From NCBI RefSeq assembly GCF_030818935.1, contig NZ_JAUTBD010000001.1, positions 124,001 to 188,000 of the forward strand: a DNA stretch of 64,000 bases, written 5' to 3'. The notes below the pieces were generated by a model, which saw only the letters and a program-made list of their open reading frames with translations, did not search any database and was not told the origin of the DNA. This stretch comes from Microbacterium sp. SORGH_AS_1204. Lineage in GTDB: Bacteria; Actinomycetota; Actinomycetes; Actinomycetales; Microbacteriaceae. Positions 50,066-58,604 of the stretch are shown in pieces. Both the position numbers and the translations under genes were made by a program. The first letter of the stretch is position 1, and every line of letters starts with the position of its first letter.

Positions 50066-51310
50066 TCAGAGCTGCAGCGCCTCGGCCTTGCGCCGCAGCA
50101 ACGCCGCTTCCCGCTCGTTGCGGGTCAGCTCCGCCGCGGCGAGCAGTTCGGAGCGCGCCTCTCGCGTGCGCCCGAGCCGCGACAGCAGCTCCCCGCGTAC
50201 CGAGGGGATGAGGTGCGACCCCTTCAACACTCCTGCGTCCGCGAGCTGATCGACGATCGCGAGACCTTTCAGGGCACCGGATGCCATCGACACGGCGACC
50301 GCGCGATTGATCTCGACCACCGGGCTGGGGGCGACGCGCCCGAGCATCTCGTACAGCAGCACGATGCGGTCCCAGTCGGTGGCATCCACGCTCATCGCCT
50401 TCGCGTGACAGAGGGCGATCGCCGCCTGCAGCTGATAAGGGCCGCGTCCCCGGCCGAGCGCGTCCGCCCGATCGAGCAGCGCCGCACCGCGGGCGATCGT
50501 CGAGCGGTCCCACCGCCGACGGTCCTGGTCGGCGAGCAGGACGGCATCCCCGTTCGCGTCCACCCGGGCGGCGAAGCGCGACGCCTGCAGCTCCGTCAGG
50601 GCGGAGAGTCCGAGCGCCTCGGGCTCTCGAGGAAGCAGCCGGTGGAGGACGCGGCCGAGACGCACCGCCTCGCGCGCGAGCTCGGTGCGCAGCACCTCGA
50701 CGCCGGTGCTCGCTGCGTACCCCTCGGTGAAGATGAGATAGATGACGCTCAGCACCGCGCTGAGGCGAGCGGGCCACTCCGACGGGTCGGGCACCGCGAA
50801 GGGCACGCGCGCCGCCGACAGCGCCTTCTTCGCACGCACGATCCGCTGCTGCATCGTCGGCACCGGCACGAGGAACAGGCGGGCGATCGCGTCGGTGTCG
50901 AGGCCGCCGACCACTTTCAGCGTCAACGCCACCTGCGCTTCGCGAGCGAGTAGGGGATGGCAGGCGGCGAACACCAGGCGCAGCACATCGTCGTCGATGG
51001 GTTGCCACTCGGCATCCGTGATGTCGTCCAGGCCTGCGCCGATCAGCCGGTACTTCTCGCTCAGGTTCTGCGAGCGGCGCCAGCCGTCGATCGCGCGGCG
51101 CTTCGCGACGGCCGTCAGCCAGGCTCCGGGATTGCTCGGGATGCCGTCGCCCGGCCACTGCGCCAACGCCTCGGCCACGGCATCCTGAGCCAGATCTTCC
51201 GCCGTCGCGAGATCGCCGACCACGCGCGCGAGCGTCGCGACGATCCGTGCGCCCTCGATGCGCCAGATCGCCGCGACGCGCCGCGCGACGTCGGTGGTCA
51301 CGTGGGTCAA
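50066..51310 (-). CDS. RNA polymerase ECF sigma factor, ECF42-type with C-terminal extension
   Basis: 414 aa. Sigma2 at about 10-75 (TAEDLAQDAVAEALAQWP and the promoter-contact region) and sigma4 at about 110-165 (EVALTLKVVGGLDTDAIARLFLVPVPTMQQRIVRAKKAL). A helical TPR-like extension to residue 414 is typical of ECF42. The neighbouring YCII gene is the usual ECF42 partner. TTG start at 51310 overlaps the YCII stop (TTGA); GTG at 51301 is an alternative. Expression is predicted from the ECF42-type promoter at 51799-51827. Confidence 0.92.
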   Translation of the reverse strand: MTHVTTDVARRVAAIWRIEGARIVATLARVVGDLATAEDLAQDAVAEALAQWPGDGIPSNPGAWLTAVAKRRAIDGWRRSQNLSEKYRLIGAGLDDITDAEWQPIDDDVLRLVFAACHPLLAREAQVALTLKVVGGLDTDAIARLFLVPVPTMQQRIVRAKKALSAARVPFAVPDPSEWPARLSAVLSVIYLIFTEGYAASTGVEVLRTELAREAVRLGRVLHRLLPREPEALGLSALTELQASRFAARVDANGDAVLLADQDRRRWDRSTIARGAALLDRADALGRGRGPYQLQAAIALCHAKAMSVDATDWDRIVLLYEMLGRVAPSPVVEINRAVAVSMASGALKGLAIVDQLADAGVLKGSHLIPSVRGELLSRLGRTREARSELLAAAELTRNEREAALLRRKAEALQL

Positions 51311-51732
51311 CGGGAGGCCTGCTCCTCGCGCCAGCCCTCCTCCTTCTGGATGTACTCGTTATCGGCGAAGTCGGCGAAGTCGGTCTCGTCCGTCACGCGG
51401 CGCACCTCGAGCTTGTTGCCGGCGATCAGCGGCGCACGCCGTGCCCACTCGATGGCTTCTTCCTTCGTCGACACCTCGATGATCCAGAAGCCGTTGAACA
51501 GCTCGTGCGTCTCGCCGTAGGGACCGTCGGTGACGACCGGCGCTTCGCCGCCGAACTCGACGACGAAGTTCTTGCTCGTGTCTTCGGCCAGCCCCTCGCC
51601 GGCGACGAGAACGCCGGCGGTCATCATCGACTCGTTGTAGGCGCCCATCTCGTTGATGACCTGCTCGAACGGGATCTGCTTGTACGCCGCGTACACCTCG
51701 TCGGTGCCGCGCATGATCAGCATGAACTTCAT
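51307..51732 (-). CDS. YCII/DGPF-domain protein (ECF42 sigma partner)
   Basis: 141 aa. FMLIMRGTDEVY start and the DGPYGETHE motif (69-77) of the DGPF/YCII family. This gene sits directly upstream of ECF42 sigma factors in many actinomycetes. Function not known; the fold resembles a small dimeric enzyme. Start chosen at ATG 51732; the first gene of the two-gene unit. Confidence 0.88.
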   Translation of the reverse strand: MKFMLIMRGTDEVYAAYKQIPFEQVINEMGAYNESMMTAGVLVAGEGLAEDTSKNFVVEFGGEAPVVTDGPYGETHELFNGFWIIEVSTKEEAIEWARRAPLIAGNKLEVRRVTDETDFADFADNEYIQKEEGWREEQASR

Positions 51733-52326
51733 CGTGGACTCTTCTCGTGTGTGCTCATCGGAGCGGTCGGAGGGGAGCGAATGCTTCCCCTTACTATCGC
51801 GTCGAACGGGCGGTGGCGGAATCGACAGGGCCCGGAAATTTTCTTGGGTGCCCCTGGGGTCGCGGATCCGGACATCGGCACCGGATTCACCCACTGGGGT
51901 GCCAGATTCGGGGGTCGGCGTCGGACGCAGCCCGCTGGGGTGCAGATCCGCAGGACTGGTGCCGGACGCAGCCCGCCGGGGTGCCGGATCCGGGGGTTGG
52001 TGCCGGACTCAGCTCGCCGGGGTGACAGATCCGAAGGTTGGTGCCGGACTCAGCCCGCCAGGGTGACAGATCCGGAGATGAACACCGGATCCGGACGGAT
52101 GGGCGCATTCCGTCCGGATCCGCGACCCCGTTCCGGATCCGCGACCCCGTTCCGGACCCGCGACCCCGTTCCGGATCCGCGACGCCACTCCGGACGTTCG
52201 CACCGGATGCCGCTGGGCAGCGCTCACCCCGGTGGGATGCCCCGCGCGAGCACCGGATGCCAGGGGCGGTCAGCGCTCAGCTCGGCTGCGCGGGCGGTGC
52301 GACGAGCGGATGCCGTCTGGCGGCGC
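51733..52326. repeat. Gene-free gap with six 41-bp units and four 19-bp units in tandem
   Basis: A unit starting GGGGTG.CAGATCCG and containing GGTGCCGGAC.CAGCCCGC repeats with an exact 41-base period at 51896, 51937, 51978, 52019 and 52060, preceded by a degenerate unit from about 51855. A shorter unit CCGGATCCGCGACCCCGTT follows with 19-base period at 52114, 52133, 52152 and 52171. No gene is supported on either strand. Confidence 0.85.
51799..51827 (-). promoter_or_regulatory. ECF42-type promoter for the YCII-sigma unit
   Basis: On the minus strand TGTCGA (51827-51822), 17 bases, CGACGC (51804-51799). TGTCGA at -35 and a CGA-containing -10 are the pattern described for ECF42 promoters in Streptomyces. 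It lies about 65 bases upstream of the YCII ATG, so the sigma factor probably drives its own operon. Confidence 0.65.
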
Positions 52327-53172
52327 TCAGCCGAAGATCATCGGCAGGTCGTCGTCGTCATCCGCGCCCGACAGATCGAGGTCGGCCACGACCGGGACGT
52401 GGTCGCTGGGGACCTCGCCCTTGCGCTCGTTGCGGTGGATCTCTGCGCCGTGCACCGCGTCGGCGAACGCGCGGGACCCGAGGATGAAGTCGATGCGCAG
52501 CCCCTCGTTGCGCGGGAAGCGCAGCTGCTTGTAGTCCCAATACGTGTAGCCGGTGGGAATCAGCGGACGCACGACGTCGGTGAGTCCGGCCGACTCGAAG
52601 GCCGCGAAGGCGGCGCGCTCGGGCGGCGAGACGTGGGTGGTCGCACCCTCGACGACGGTGGGGTCGCCGTTGTCGTCGTCCGTCGGGGCGATGTTGAAGT
52701 CTCCGGTCAGCGCGAGGGGCAGGTCGGGGTTCTGCGCGAGCGTGTCGGCGGTGTACTGCCGGAGCCGGTCGAGCCAGTCGAGCTTGTAGACGTAGTGCGG
52801 GTCGTCGAGTCCGCGCCCGTTGGGCACGTACAGGCTCCACACGCGCACACCGTTCACCGTCGCGCCGATCGCGCGGGCCTCTTGCGGCAGATCGGGGCCT
52901 TCTTTGCCCTTCTCGAACCCGGGCATGCCGGGGAAGCCGATCTCGACGTCTTCGAGCGGCTCGCGGCTGGCGATCGCGACGCCGTTCCATTGATTCAGAC
53001 CGTGCGCGGCGACGTGGTAGCCCGCTTCCTCGAAGGCGGCGTACGGGAACTGCTCCGTCTTGCACTTGATCTCCTGCATCGCCAGCACGTCGATGTGCTC
53101 ACGCACGCAGAACTCGACGGTGCGGGTGACGCGGGCACGGATGGAGTTGACGTTCCAGGTGGCCAGGCGCAT
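52327..53172 (-). CDS. xth: Exodeoxyribonuclease III / AP endonuclease
   Basis: 281 aa. RLATWNVNSIRAR start, metal-ligand Glu34 in AMQEIKCK, GDFNIAP and the C-terminal SDHVPVVADL catalytic pair. Repairs abasic sites and removes 3' blocking groups. The ATG at 53172 lies seven bases after TAGGCT on the minus strand, a one-base leader. Confidence 0.94.
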   Translation of the reverse strand: MRLATWNVNSIRARVTRTVEFCVREHIDVLAMQEIKCKTEQFPYAAFEEAGYHVAAHGLNQWNGVAIASREPLEDVEIGFPGMPGFEKGKEGPDLPQEARAIGATVNGVRVWSLYVPNGRGLDDPHYVYKLDWLDRLRQYTADTLAQNPDLPLALTGDFNIAPTDDDNGDPTVVEGATTHVSPPERAAFAAFESAGLTDVVRPLIPTGYTYWDYKQLRFPRNEGLRIDFILGSRAFADAVHGAEIHRNERKGEVPSDHVPVVADLDLSGADDDDDLPMIFG

Positions 53173-53225
53173 GGCATCCAGCCTACTTTCGTGCTCCGAC
53201 ATCGCCGTGCCCGTCGGGGCTTCCG

Positions 53226-54434
53226 TCACCATGCGGCGATGGCGAAGCCCACGGCGGTCGCGGCCAGCGCGGCGGACGCCGCAGCGTAGTCGATTCGGTT
53301 CCGGTGCGGTCTCAGGGGCGAAGCTGCAGCGACGAGGCACAGACCGGCCCATGACGCTGCCATCAATGCCACGGTGATCGCGGCGATGACGTGCGCGTGG
53401 TCGGGGAGCAGTAGGCAACCGACAGCACCGAGCGGTACGCCCACCAGCGGTGCGAACCACCAGCGCAGAGCAGGACCCGGATACTCGACGTCCGCAAACG
53501 GGCGCGGAGCCGTGGCGCCCACGCGCCGGAGCACGTCCGGGATGTCGCCGCGTATCGGCCGGCCCGACCAGGCGGCCGACAGAGTGAGGAGGCGTTCGAC
53601 CGGGTCCTTGGCCGGCTTCCGCATGACGAGGGACGCGAAAGCATCGCGCTCCTCGGGAGTTGTGAGCCCGGGTTCGGGACAGCCCCATCGTCCGGCGTCG
53701 GTCGGACTCCTCCGCCGGCGTGCATCATCGACAAGAGCGCCGCGCACCGTCGGGGAGTCCGCGGTCTTCGCCAGGCTCTGGAGCATCGCACGTCCTTCTG
53801 CGGGACGTTGCTCGAGAAGTTGAAGTGCTCGTGAGACAGCGAATTCCGCATCCGCTGCCTTCTCGGCTTCCGAGGGAATCCTGCTGGCAACGGCCACGAG
53901 CAGTGCCCCGAAGCCTGCCACTGTGCCGGTGATGACGAACTCCACGGCCTCGTGCTCCGTAGGTTGACCGATCAGCGCCAGCCAAAGCACGTTCGCTCCG
54001 GTTGTCAACGACAGCACGACCATCGTCAACGCGATGAGCCCTCCCCCGCAGCCCGTGAGGAACAACGCCCCGTCACCTCGAGGAGCTCTCTCGACGAACG
54101 ACGGCGCGACCAGGTCGAGAACCTCGGGCGGGAGGGGGGTCGCCTTCCACAGGGCCAGGTATCTCCGGACGAAGTCGCCCCCGTCCGCATGTTGGAGGAG
54201 AAAGAGCCGAAGCCGGGCGATCTCATGCGGCCGAGACCATCCAGGGAAGACGACGCCCCAGCGACCCGCCTGCGCGGGGTCTCCGAGCCGGCGATAGTGC
54301 TCGGCGAGCGCCAGGCGAAGTTCGGGATGTGCGTGGGCGCGCGCTTTTGCTTTCTCCCGCGCTGCGCGCACCTCGTCGGTGCGTTCATCGCCGGCGAGCT
54401 GCTGGACCAGCACATCGAGCTCTCGCTTCTTCAT
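53226..54434 (-). CDS. Membrane protein of unknown function, possible helical-repeat (DUF6584-like) N-terminus
   Basis: 402 aa. The first 120 residues are helical with a TPR-like stretch (LRLALAEHYRRLGDPAQAGRWG) resembling DUF6584. Hydrophobic segments occur near 130-150, 160-180, 340-365 and 375-400. A second copy of the TPR-like motif AGRWGCPEPGLTTPEERDAF sits in the middle. ATG at 54434; GATACT is six bases upstream (leaderless spacing). Divergent from pyrE. No confident function. Confidence 0.65.
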   Translation of the reverse strand: MKKRELDVLVQQLAGDERTDEVRAAREKAKARAHAHPELRLALAEHYRRLGDPAQAGRWGVVFPGWSRPHEIARLRLFLLQHADGGDFVRRYLALWKATPLPPEVLDLVAPSFVERAPRGDGALFLTGCGGGLIALTMVVLSLTTGANVLWLALIGQPTEHEAVEFVITGTVAGFGALLVAVASRIPSEAEKAADAEFAVSRALQLLEQRPAEGRAMLQSLAKTADSPTVRGALVDDARRRRSPTDAGRWGCPEPGLTTPEERDAFASLVMRKPAKDPVERLLTLSAAWSGRPIRGDIPDVLRRVGATAPRPFADVEYPGPALRWWFAPLVGVPLGAVGCLLLPDHAHVIAAITVALMAASWAGLCLVAAASPLRPHRNRIDYAAASAALAATAVGFAIAAW

Positions 54435-54490
54435 GTGGTGAGTATCCCGTGCAACCGTGCCCCACCAAGCCGCCCTCTAGACTCGACGCC

Positions 54491-55069
54491 GTGACCACCG
54501 CCTCCACTCCCGAGCTCGAAGCCGACCGTCAGGCCCTCATCGGCCTCATCAATGAGGAGGCGGTGTTCCACGGCGACTTCACCCTCTCGAGCGGCAAAAA
54601 GGCGACGTACTACGTCGACATGCGCAAGCTGACGCTCGATCACCGAGCCGCCCCCGCGATCGGCCGGCTCGTGCTCGACCTCGTGAAGGACCTCGACGGT
54701 GTCGTCGCCGTCGGCGGTCTGACCCTCGGAGCCGACCCGATCGCGAACGCCGTGATGCACGAGTCGGTGCACGCCGGAACGCCGCTCGACGCATTCGTGG
54801 TGCGCAAGGAGCCCAAGGATCACGGCCGCGGCCGCCAGATCGAGGGCGCCGATGTGAAGGGCAAGCGCGTCGTCGTCGTCGAAGACACCTCGACCACCGG
54901 CCAGTCGGCGCTCAAGGCCGTCGAAGCACTGCGCCGCGAGGGCGCGGAGGTCGTCGCCGTCGCCGTCATCGTCGATCGCAAGACCGGCGCACAGGCCGCG
55001 ATCGAGGCGGAGGGCCTGCAGTGGCTGGCATCCATCGACCTCGACGACCTGGGTCTCGCGCCCCAGTAG
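54491..55069 (+). CDS. pyrE: Orotate phosphoribosyltransferase
   Basis: 192 aa. Pyrimidine synthesis: orotate plus PRPP to OMP. The PRPP-binding motif VVVVEDTSTTGQS and the flexible-loop RKEPKDHGRGRQIEG are intact. GTG start at 54491; TAGACT ends eight bases upstream, giving a one-base leader. Confidence 0.96.
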   Translation: MTTASTPELEADRQALIGLINEEAVFHGDFTLSSGKKATYYVDMRKLTLDHRAAPAIGRLVLDLVKDLDGVVAVGGLTLGADPIANAVMHESVHAGTPLDAFVVRKEPKDHGRGRQIEGADVKGKRVVVVEDTSTTGQSALKAVEALRREGAEVVAVAVIVDRKTGAQAAIEAEGLQWLASIDLDDLGLAPQ

Positions 55070-55421
55070 TCCCCGGCCGGTCGCGCTCCAGCGGGACCGC
55101 CCTCGCGCGACGCGGCATCCGATCGCGCGTGCGGCTGTTCGCGTGACGTCACGAGAACAGGGGTGGGCGACGAGAACAGGGCGATCGGCCGCCGATCAGC
55201 CTGTTCCGGTGACGTTTCCTGTTCTGGTGACGCGGCAGCGGGCGCCATGAGTTGTCGCGCGAACCGCGTGCGACAGTCGGTGACGTCGCCCGTTCCGGTG
55301 ACGAGCGCTCAGGATGCCGTCGCGTCGGCGCGTGGGCCGAACCAGCGTTCGCGGCCGCCCGCTCCGCCCCGCATCGCCGCACCCGGGGCGGGACAGCCCC
55401 GGCTCGACCCCGCCGTGGCTG
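55070..55421. repeat. Gene-free gap with nested inverted repeats of a CCTGTTC-GGTGACG motif
   Basis: From 55141 to 55235: CGTCACGAGAACAGG, GACGAGAACAGGGCGATCGG, CCGATCAGCCTGTTCCGGTG and CCTGTTCTGGTGACG; the first and last arms match in 14 of 15 bases and the middle arms pair with each other. A further CGTTCCGGTGACG at about 55290 extends the series. The remaining sequence shows nothing. Confidence 0.65.
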
Positions 55422-55571
55422 TCAGCGGGAGTCGTCGTCGGGCCCCGGCCCGTCGAACGGGTCGCGCCCGCCACCGCCCCGGCGGGAGCGACGCCACTGC
55501 ACGATGAACGCGACGAGCGTGCCGGCGGTGATGAAGAAGGCCGTGATCAGCCACAGGGTGCGGTCGTCCAT
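55422..55571 (-). CDS. Small single-helix membrane protein
   Basis: 49 aa starting MDDRTLWLITAFFITAGTLV, a single membrane helix (6-24), then a basic stretch WRRSRRGGGGRD and an acidic end. A good CCCGGAGGACGAC site precedes the ATG. It follows the HAD-IIA gene by 21 bases on the same strand, so the two are probably co-transcribed. No function can be assigned. Confidence 0.75.
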   Translation of the reverse strand: MDDRTLWLITAFFITAGTLVAFIVQWRRSRRGGGGRDPFDGPGPDDDSR

Positions 55572-55592
55572 GTCGTCCTCCGGGATGAGGTG

Positions 55593-56423
55593 TCAGAGGC
55601 CCGCTTCGAGGCCCTCTTCGCCGTCGGCGAGTTCGGTCTCGATCGGCTCGTCGCGCACGAGGTCGGCGACGGAGTCGAGGATCTCGTCGGGGCGGAAGGG
55701 GTAGCGTTCGATCTCGCGCTGGTCGCTGATGCCCGTGAGCACCAGCACGGTGTGCAGCCCCGCCTCGATACCAGCGACGATGTCGGTGTCCATGCGGTCG
55801 CCGATCATGCCGGTGTTCTCGCTGTGCGCACCGATCCGGTTGAGCGCGGAACGGAACATCATCGGGTTGGGCTTGCCGACGATGTACGGCTCCTTGCCGG
55901 TCGCCTTCGTGATGAGCGCGGCAATGGCCCCCGTCGCGGGGAGGACGCCCTCGGTCGAGGGGCCCGTGGCATCCGGGTTCGTGGCGATGAAGCGCGCGCC
56001 GCCGCGGATGAAACGGATGGCCTTCGTGATCGCCTCGAACGAGTAGTTGCGCGTCTCGCCGACGACCACGTAATCGGGAGTCGTCTCGGTCATGATGAAG
56101 CCGGCCTCGTGCAGGGCCGTGGTGAGCCCCGCCTCGCCGATCACGAACGCGGACCCACCGGGCATCTGCGACTTCAAGAAGTCGGCGGTGGCAAGAGCCG
56201 AGGTCCAGATCGACGCCTCGGGGACGTCGAGACCCGACGCTCTCAAGCGCGCGCTCAGATCACGCGGCGTGAAGATCGAGTTGTTCGTGAGCACCAGGAA
56301 CGGCGTGCCCTCGGCCCGCCACTGCGCGAGCAGTTCGGACGCCCCCGAGATGGGTGTGTTCTCGTGCACGAGAACGCCATCCATGTCGGTGAGCCAGCAT
56401 TCGATGTCGCCCCGGGTCCGCAT
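55593..56423 (-). CDS. HAD-IIA (NagD-like) phosphatase
   Basis: 276 aa. LTDMDGVLVHENTPISGASELL motif I, LTNNSIFTPRDL motif II, GKPNPMMFRSAL and MIGDRMDTDIVAGIEAGL motifs; C2-type cap. NagD-like enzymes remove phosphate from nucleotides or sugar phosphates. TAGGCT, six bases, ATG (minus strand) gives leaderless spacing. Confidence 0.92.
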   Translation of the reverse strand: MRTRGDIECWLTDMDGVLVHENTPISGASELLAQWRAEGTPFLVLTNNSIFTPRDLSARLRASGLDVPEASIWTSALATADFLKSQMPGGSAFVIGEAGLTTALHEAGFIMTETTPDYVVVGETRNYSFEAITKAIRFIRGGARFIATNPDATGPSTEGVLPATGAIAALITKATGKEPYIVGKPNPMMFRSALNRIGAHSENTGMIGDRMDTDIVAGIEAGLHTVLVLTGISDQREIERYPFRPDEILDSVADLVRDEPIETELADGEEGLEAGL

Positions 56424-56485
56424 GGGGCCAGCCTAGCCCCGGCCTCCGACATGGCATCCGGTTGCGACGGTGCGGACACGAGCGC

Positions 56486-56515
56486 GGGCGGGTCCGACCG
56501 TGGTCGAACCCGCCC
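56486..56515 (-). terminator. Terminator after the CsbD gene
   Basis: GGGCGGGTCCGACC and GGTCGAACCCGCCC, 13 of 14 paired, 16 bases past the CsbD stop. Confidence 0.6.
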
Positions 56516-56530
56516 GTCTGCGGTGTGGTC

Positions 56531-56701
56531 TTACTTGAAGCTGTCCTTGACGTTCTCGCCGGCCTTCTTGGCATCCGCCTTCGCCTGCTCGGCCTTGCCC
56601 TCGGCGGCGAGCTTGTCGTTGTCGGTGGCGTTGCCGATGGCTTCCTTCGCCTTGCCCACGATGTCCTGAGCGGCGTTCTTGATCTTGTCGTCCAGACCCA
56701 T
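56531..56701 (-). CDS. CsbD-family stress protein
   Basis: 56 aa: GLDDKIKNAAQDIVGKAKEAIGNATDNDKLAAEGKAEQAKADAK, the helical repeat of CsbD, a general-stress protein of unknown mechanism. ATG at 56701 with AAGGAG eight bases upstream. Region 56702-56880 upstream holds no other gene. Confidence 0.9.
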   Translation of the reverse strand: MGLDDKIKNAAQDIVGKAKEAIGNATDNDKLAAEGKAEQAKADAKKAGENVKDSFK

Positions 56702-56892
56702 GATCTGACTCCTTCTCGAGTGTCGGCGTCGGCGGCGACCCATCTCGTCGCGACGGAGCGTGTGCTCACCAGGAAGACGCGGCGACGCGTGGATTCGTCA
56801 CGAGATGGGCCGAAAAAAGTTCCCTCGGTGTCGATATGCCCGAATCGGAATGAAGCCGTGACGCCGGGGAGCGATCTCGTTAGGGTCGTAGG

Positions 56893-57840
56893 GTGGCGCG
56901 CACCGACTGGGATTCCCGGAACCTCCCCGACCTGACGGGCAAGACCTACCTCGTCACGGGCGCGACACGCGGTCTCGGCTATTTCGCCTGCCAGCAGCTC
57001 GCGGCCGCCGGCGCGCACGTGGTGCTCACCGGGCGCAACCCGAACAGGCTCGTCGACGCGAAGTCGGCGGTAAAGCGCTCGAACCCGGATGCCGCGATCG
57101 AGACGCTCCTGCTCGACACCAGCAACATGGGGTCGGTGCGTGCCGCAGCGGCCACCGTCCGCGCGCGCGGACGTCTCGACGGCCTATTGCTGAACGCGGG
57201 CGTCGTGCATCCGCCGAAGCAGCGCCAGGTCGTCGGCGGGCACGAGCTCGTCTTCGCCACGAACGTGCTCGGTCACTTCGCGCTCGCCGGGGAGCTGCTC
57301 AAGCCGCTCGCCGCCGCGCGCGGCCGCATGGTGTGGGTGGGCAGCATGTCGACCTCGATCTGGGCACACCTTCCCACCGACCCCGAGCTCGTGGAGGGCT
57401 ACACCCCCTGGCGCGCGTACGTGCAGTCGAAGGCGGCCACGACGTCTCTCGCACTCGGGGCCGACAAGCGCCTGCGCGCGCACGGGGTGCCGGTGCAGAG
57501 CCTGGTGGCCCACCCCGGGTACTCGACGAGCGGGCGCACCCGCGGGGTTCGCGGCGTCAACGAGCCGAGCCGGCTCACGCGGTTCGTCGACAATCTTCAG
57601 GCGCCGATCACCCAGTCGAAGGAACAGGGCGCGTGGGCGTTGGTGCGCGCGTTGGTCGACCCCCGGGCCGACGGCGGTGCGATGTACGGTCCGGCTCTCA
57701 TCGCACGCGGCGCACCGCGCGTGGCGACGCCGGCGCGGCGAACCCGCCGCAGCGAGCTCGGGGCAGACCTCTGGCGCGCCTGCGAGACCGCGACCCACGT
57801 GCGCTGGCCGTTCGATCGGGCTCGCCGCGCGGCATCCTGA
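56893..57840 (+). CDS. Short-chain dehydrogenase/reductase (retinol-dehydrogenase-like)
   Basis: 315 aa. TGATRGLG cofactor loop, LNAG, and YVQSK catalytic Tyr/Lys pair. The family reduces or oxidises hydrophobic alcohols and ketones. TAGGGT (56881-56886), six bases, GTG: a leaderless start. Not in an operon. Confidence 0.88.
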   Translation: MARTDWDSRNLPDLTGKTYLVTGATRGLGYFACQQLAAAGAHVVLTGRNPNRLVDAKSAVKRSNPDAAIETLLLDTSNMGSVRAAAATVRARGRLDGLLLNAGVVHPPKQRQVVGGHELVFATNVLGHFALAGELLKPLAAARGRMVWVGSMSTSIWAHLPTDPELVEGYTPWRAYVQSKAATTSLALGADKRLRAHGVPVQSLVAHPGYSTSGRTRGVRGVNEPSRLTRFVDNLQAPITQSKEQGAWALVRALVDPRADGGAMYGPALIARGAPRVATPARRTRRSELGADLWRACETATHVRWPFDRARRAAS

Positions 57841-57959
57841 GCGGGGGCTCCGCTCGATAGAGCGAGTCGCGGCCTCCTCTCCGTCGGCGGTGGTGCGGCG
57901 GTTCGCATACCTGGGGTGCCCGCCCGCCGCCCGGCCGTCTCGACGCCCCGGCACCGCCC

Positions 57960-58595
57960 TCAGGCCGTCAGCCAGACCGACTCGCCGGCGCCGGCCGGCA
58001 GGGCCACCTCCACGCCGTCGGCGCGCACGACCTCGTCGGACACCACCTCGAGCTCGTGACCGACGTCGATGCGGCGCTCGACGAGCGCGCGCAGCAGTTC
58101 GGGGTCGCGGTCGCTCACGCGAAGGACGCGCCCCGCGTGGCCTGCGGCGGCTCGCGAGAGCAGCACGAAGGGTTGGCGGTGCACGGTGCCGTCGGCATCC
58201 GGGATCGCATCGCCGTGCGGATCGAACCGGGGGCGCCCGAGGCGTTCGTCGATGCCCTCGAGGAGGCGATCGCTCAGCGCGTGTTCGAGCACCTCTGCCT
58301 CGTCGTGCACCTCGTCCCATGCGTACGCGTATTCGCGTACGAGCCAGGTCTCGATGAGCCGGTGCCGACGGATGACGCCGGCCGCGCGCCGCTCGCCCGC
58401 GGGAGTCAGCGACACCGGGCCGTACGGGCGATGCGTCACCAGCCCCTGTGCGGCGAGCTTCTTGACCATCTCGGTCACACTCGAGGGCGCCAGCCCCAGC
58501 ACGCTCGCGAGCTGCGACGGCGTGATCGGGGTGTCCTGCCACTCGGTGTGGTGATAGATCGCCTTGAGATAGTCGTCGGCCACGGGCGATTTCAC
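57960..58595 (-). CDS. mntR: DtxR/MntR-family metal-dependent regulator
   Basis: 211 aa. Winged helix at 1-70 (TPSQLASVLGLAPSSVTEMVKKLAAQGLV), then the dimerisation/metal domain with His78, Glu99, Glu101, Glu104 and His105 among the candidate ligands, then a C-terminal FeoA/SH3-like domain (about 135-211). It follows an Nramp Mn transporter and palindromic boxes precede that gene, so manganese is the likely signal. TAGGCT, six bases, GTG: leaderless, and this -10 overlaps the nramp stop codon. Confidence 0.9.
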   Translation of the reverse strand: MKSPVADDYLKAIYHHTEWQDTPITPSQLASVLGLAPSSVTEMVKKLAAQGLVTHRPYGPVSLTPAGERRAAGVIRRHRLIETWLVREYAYAWDEVHDEAEVLEHALSDRLLEGIDERLGRPRFDPHGDAIPDADGTVHRQPFVLLSRAAAGHAGRVLRVSDRDPELLRALVERRIDVGHELEVVSDEVVRADGVEVALPAGAGESVWLTA

Positions 58596-58604
58596 GCCGT
58601 CAGC

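Noticed and set aside
51855..52100. 41-bp tandem array considered as CRISPR or as a repeat protein gene
   Set aside because: Directly adjoining units without spacers, and a period that is not a multiple of three.
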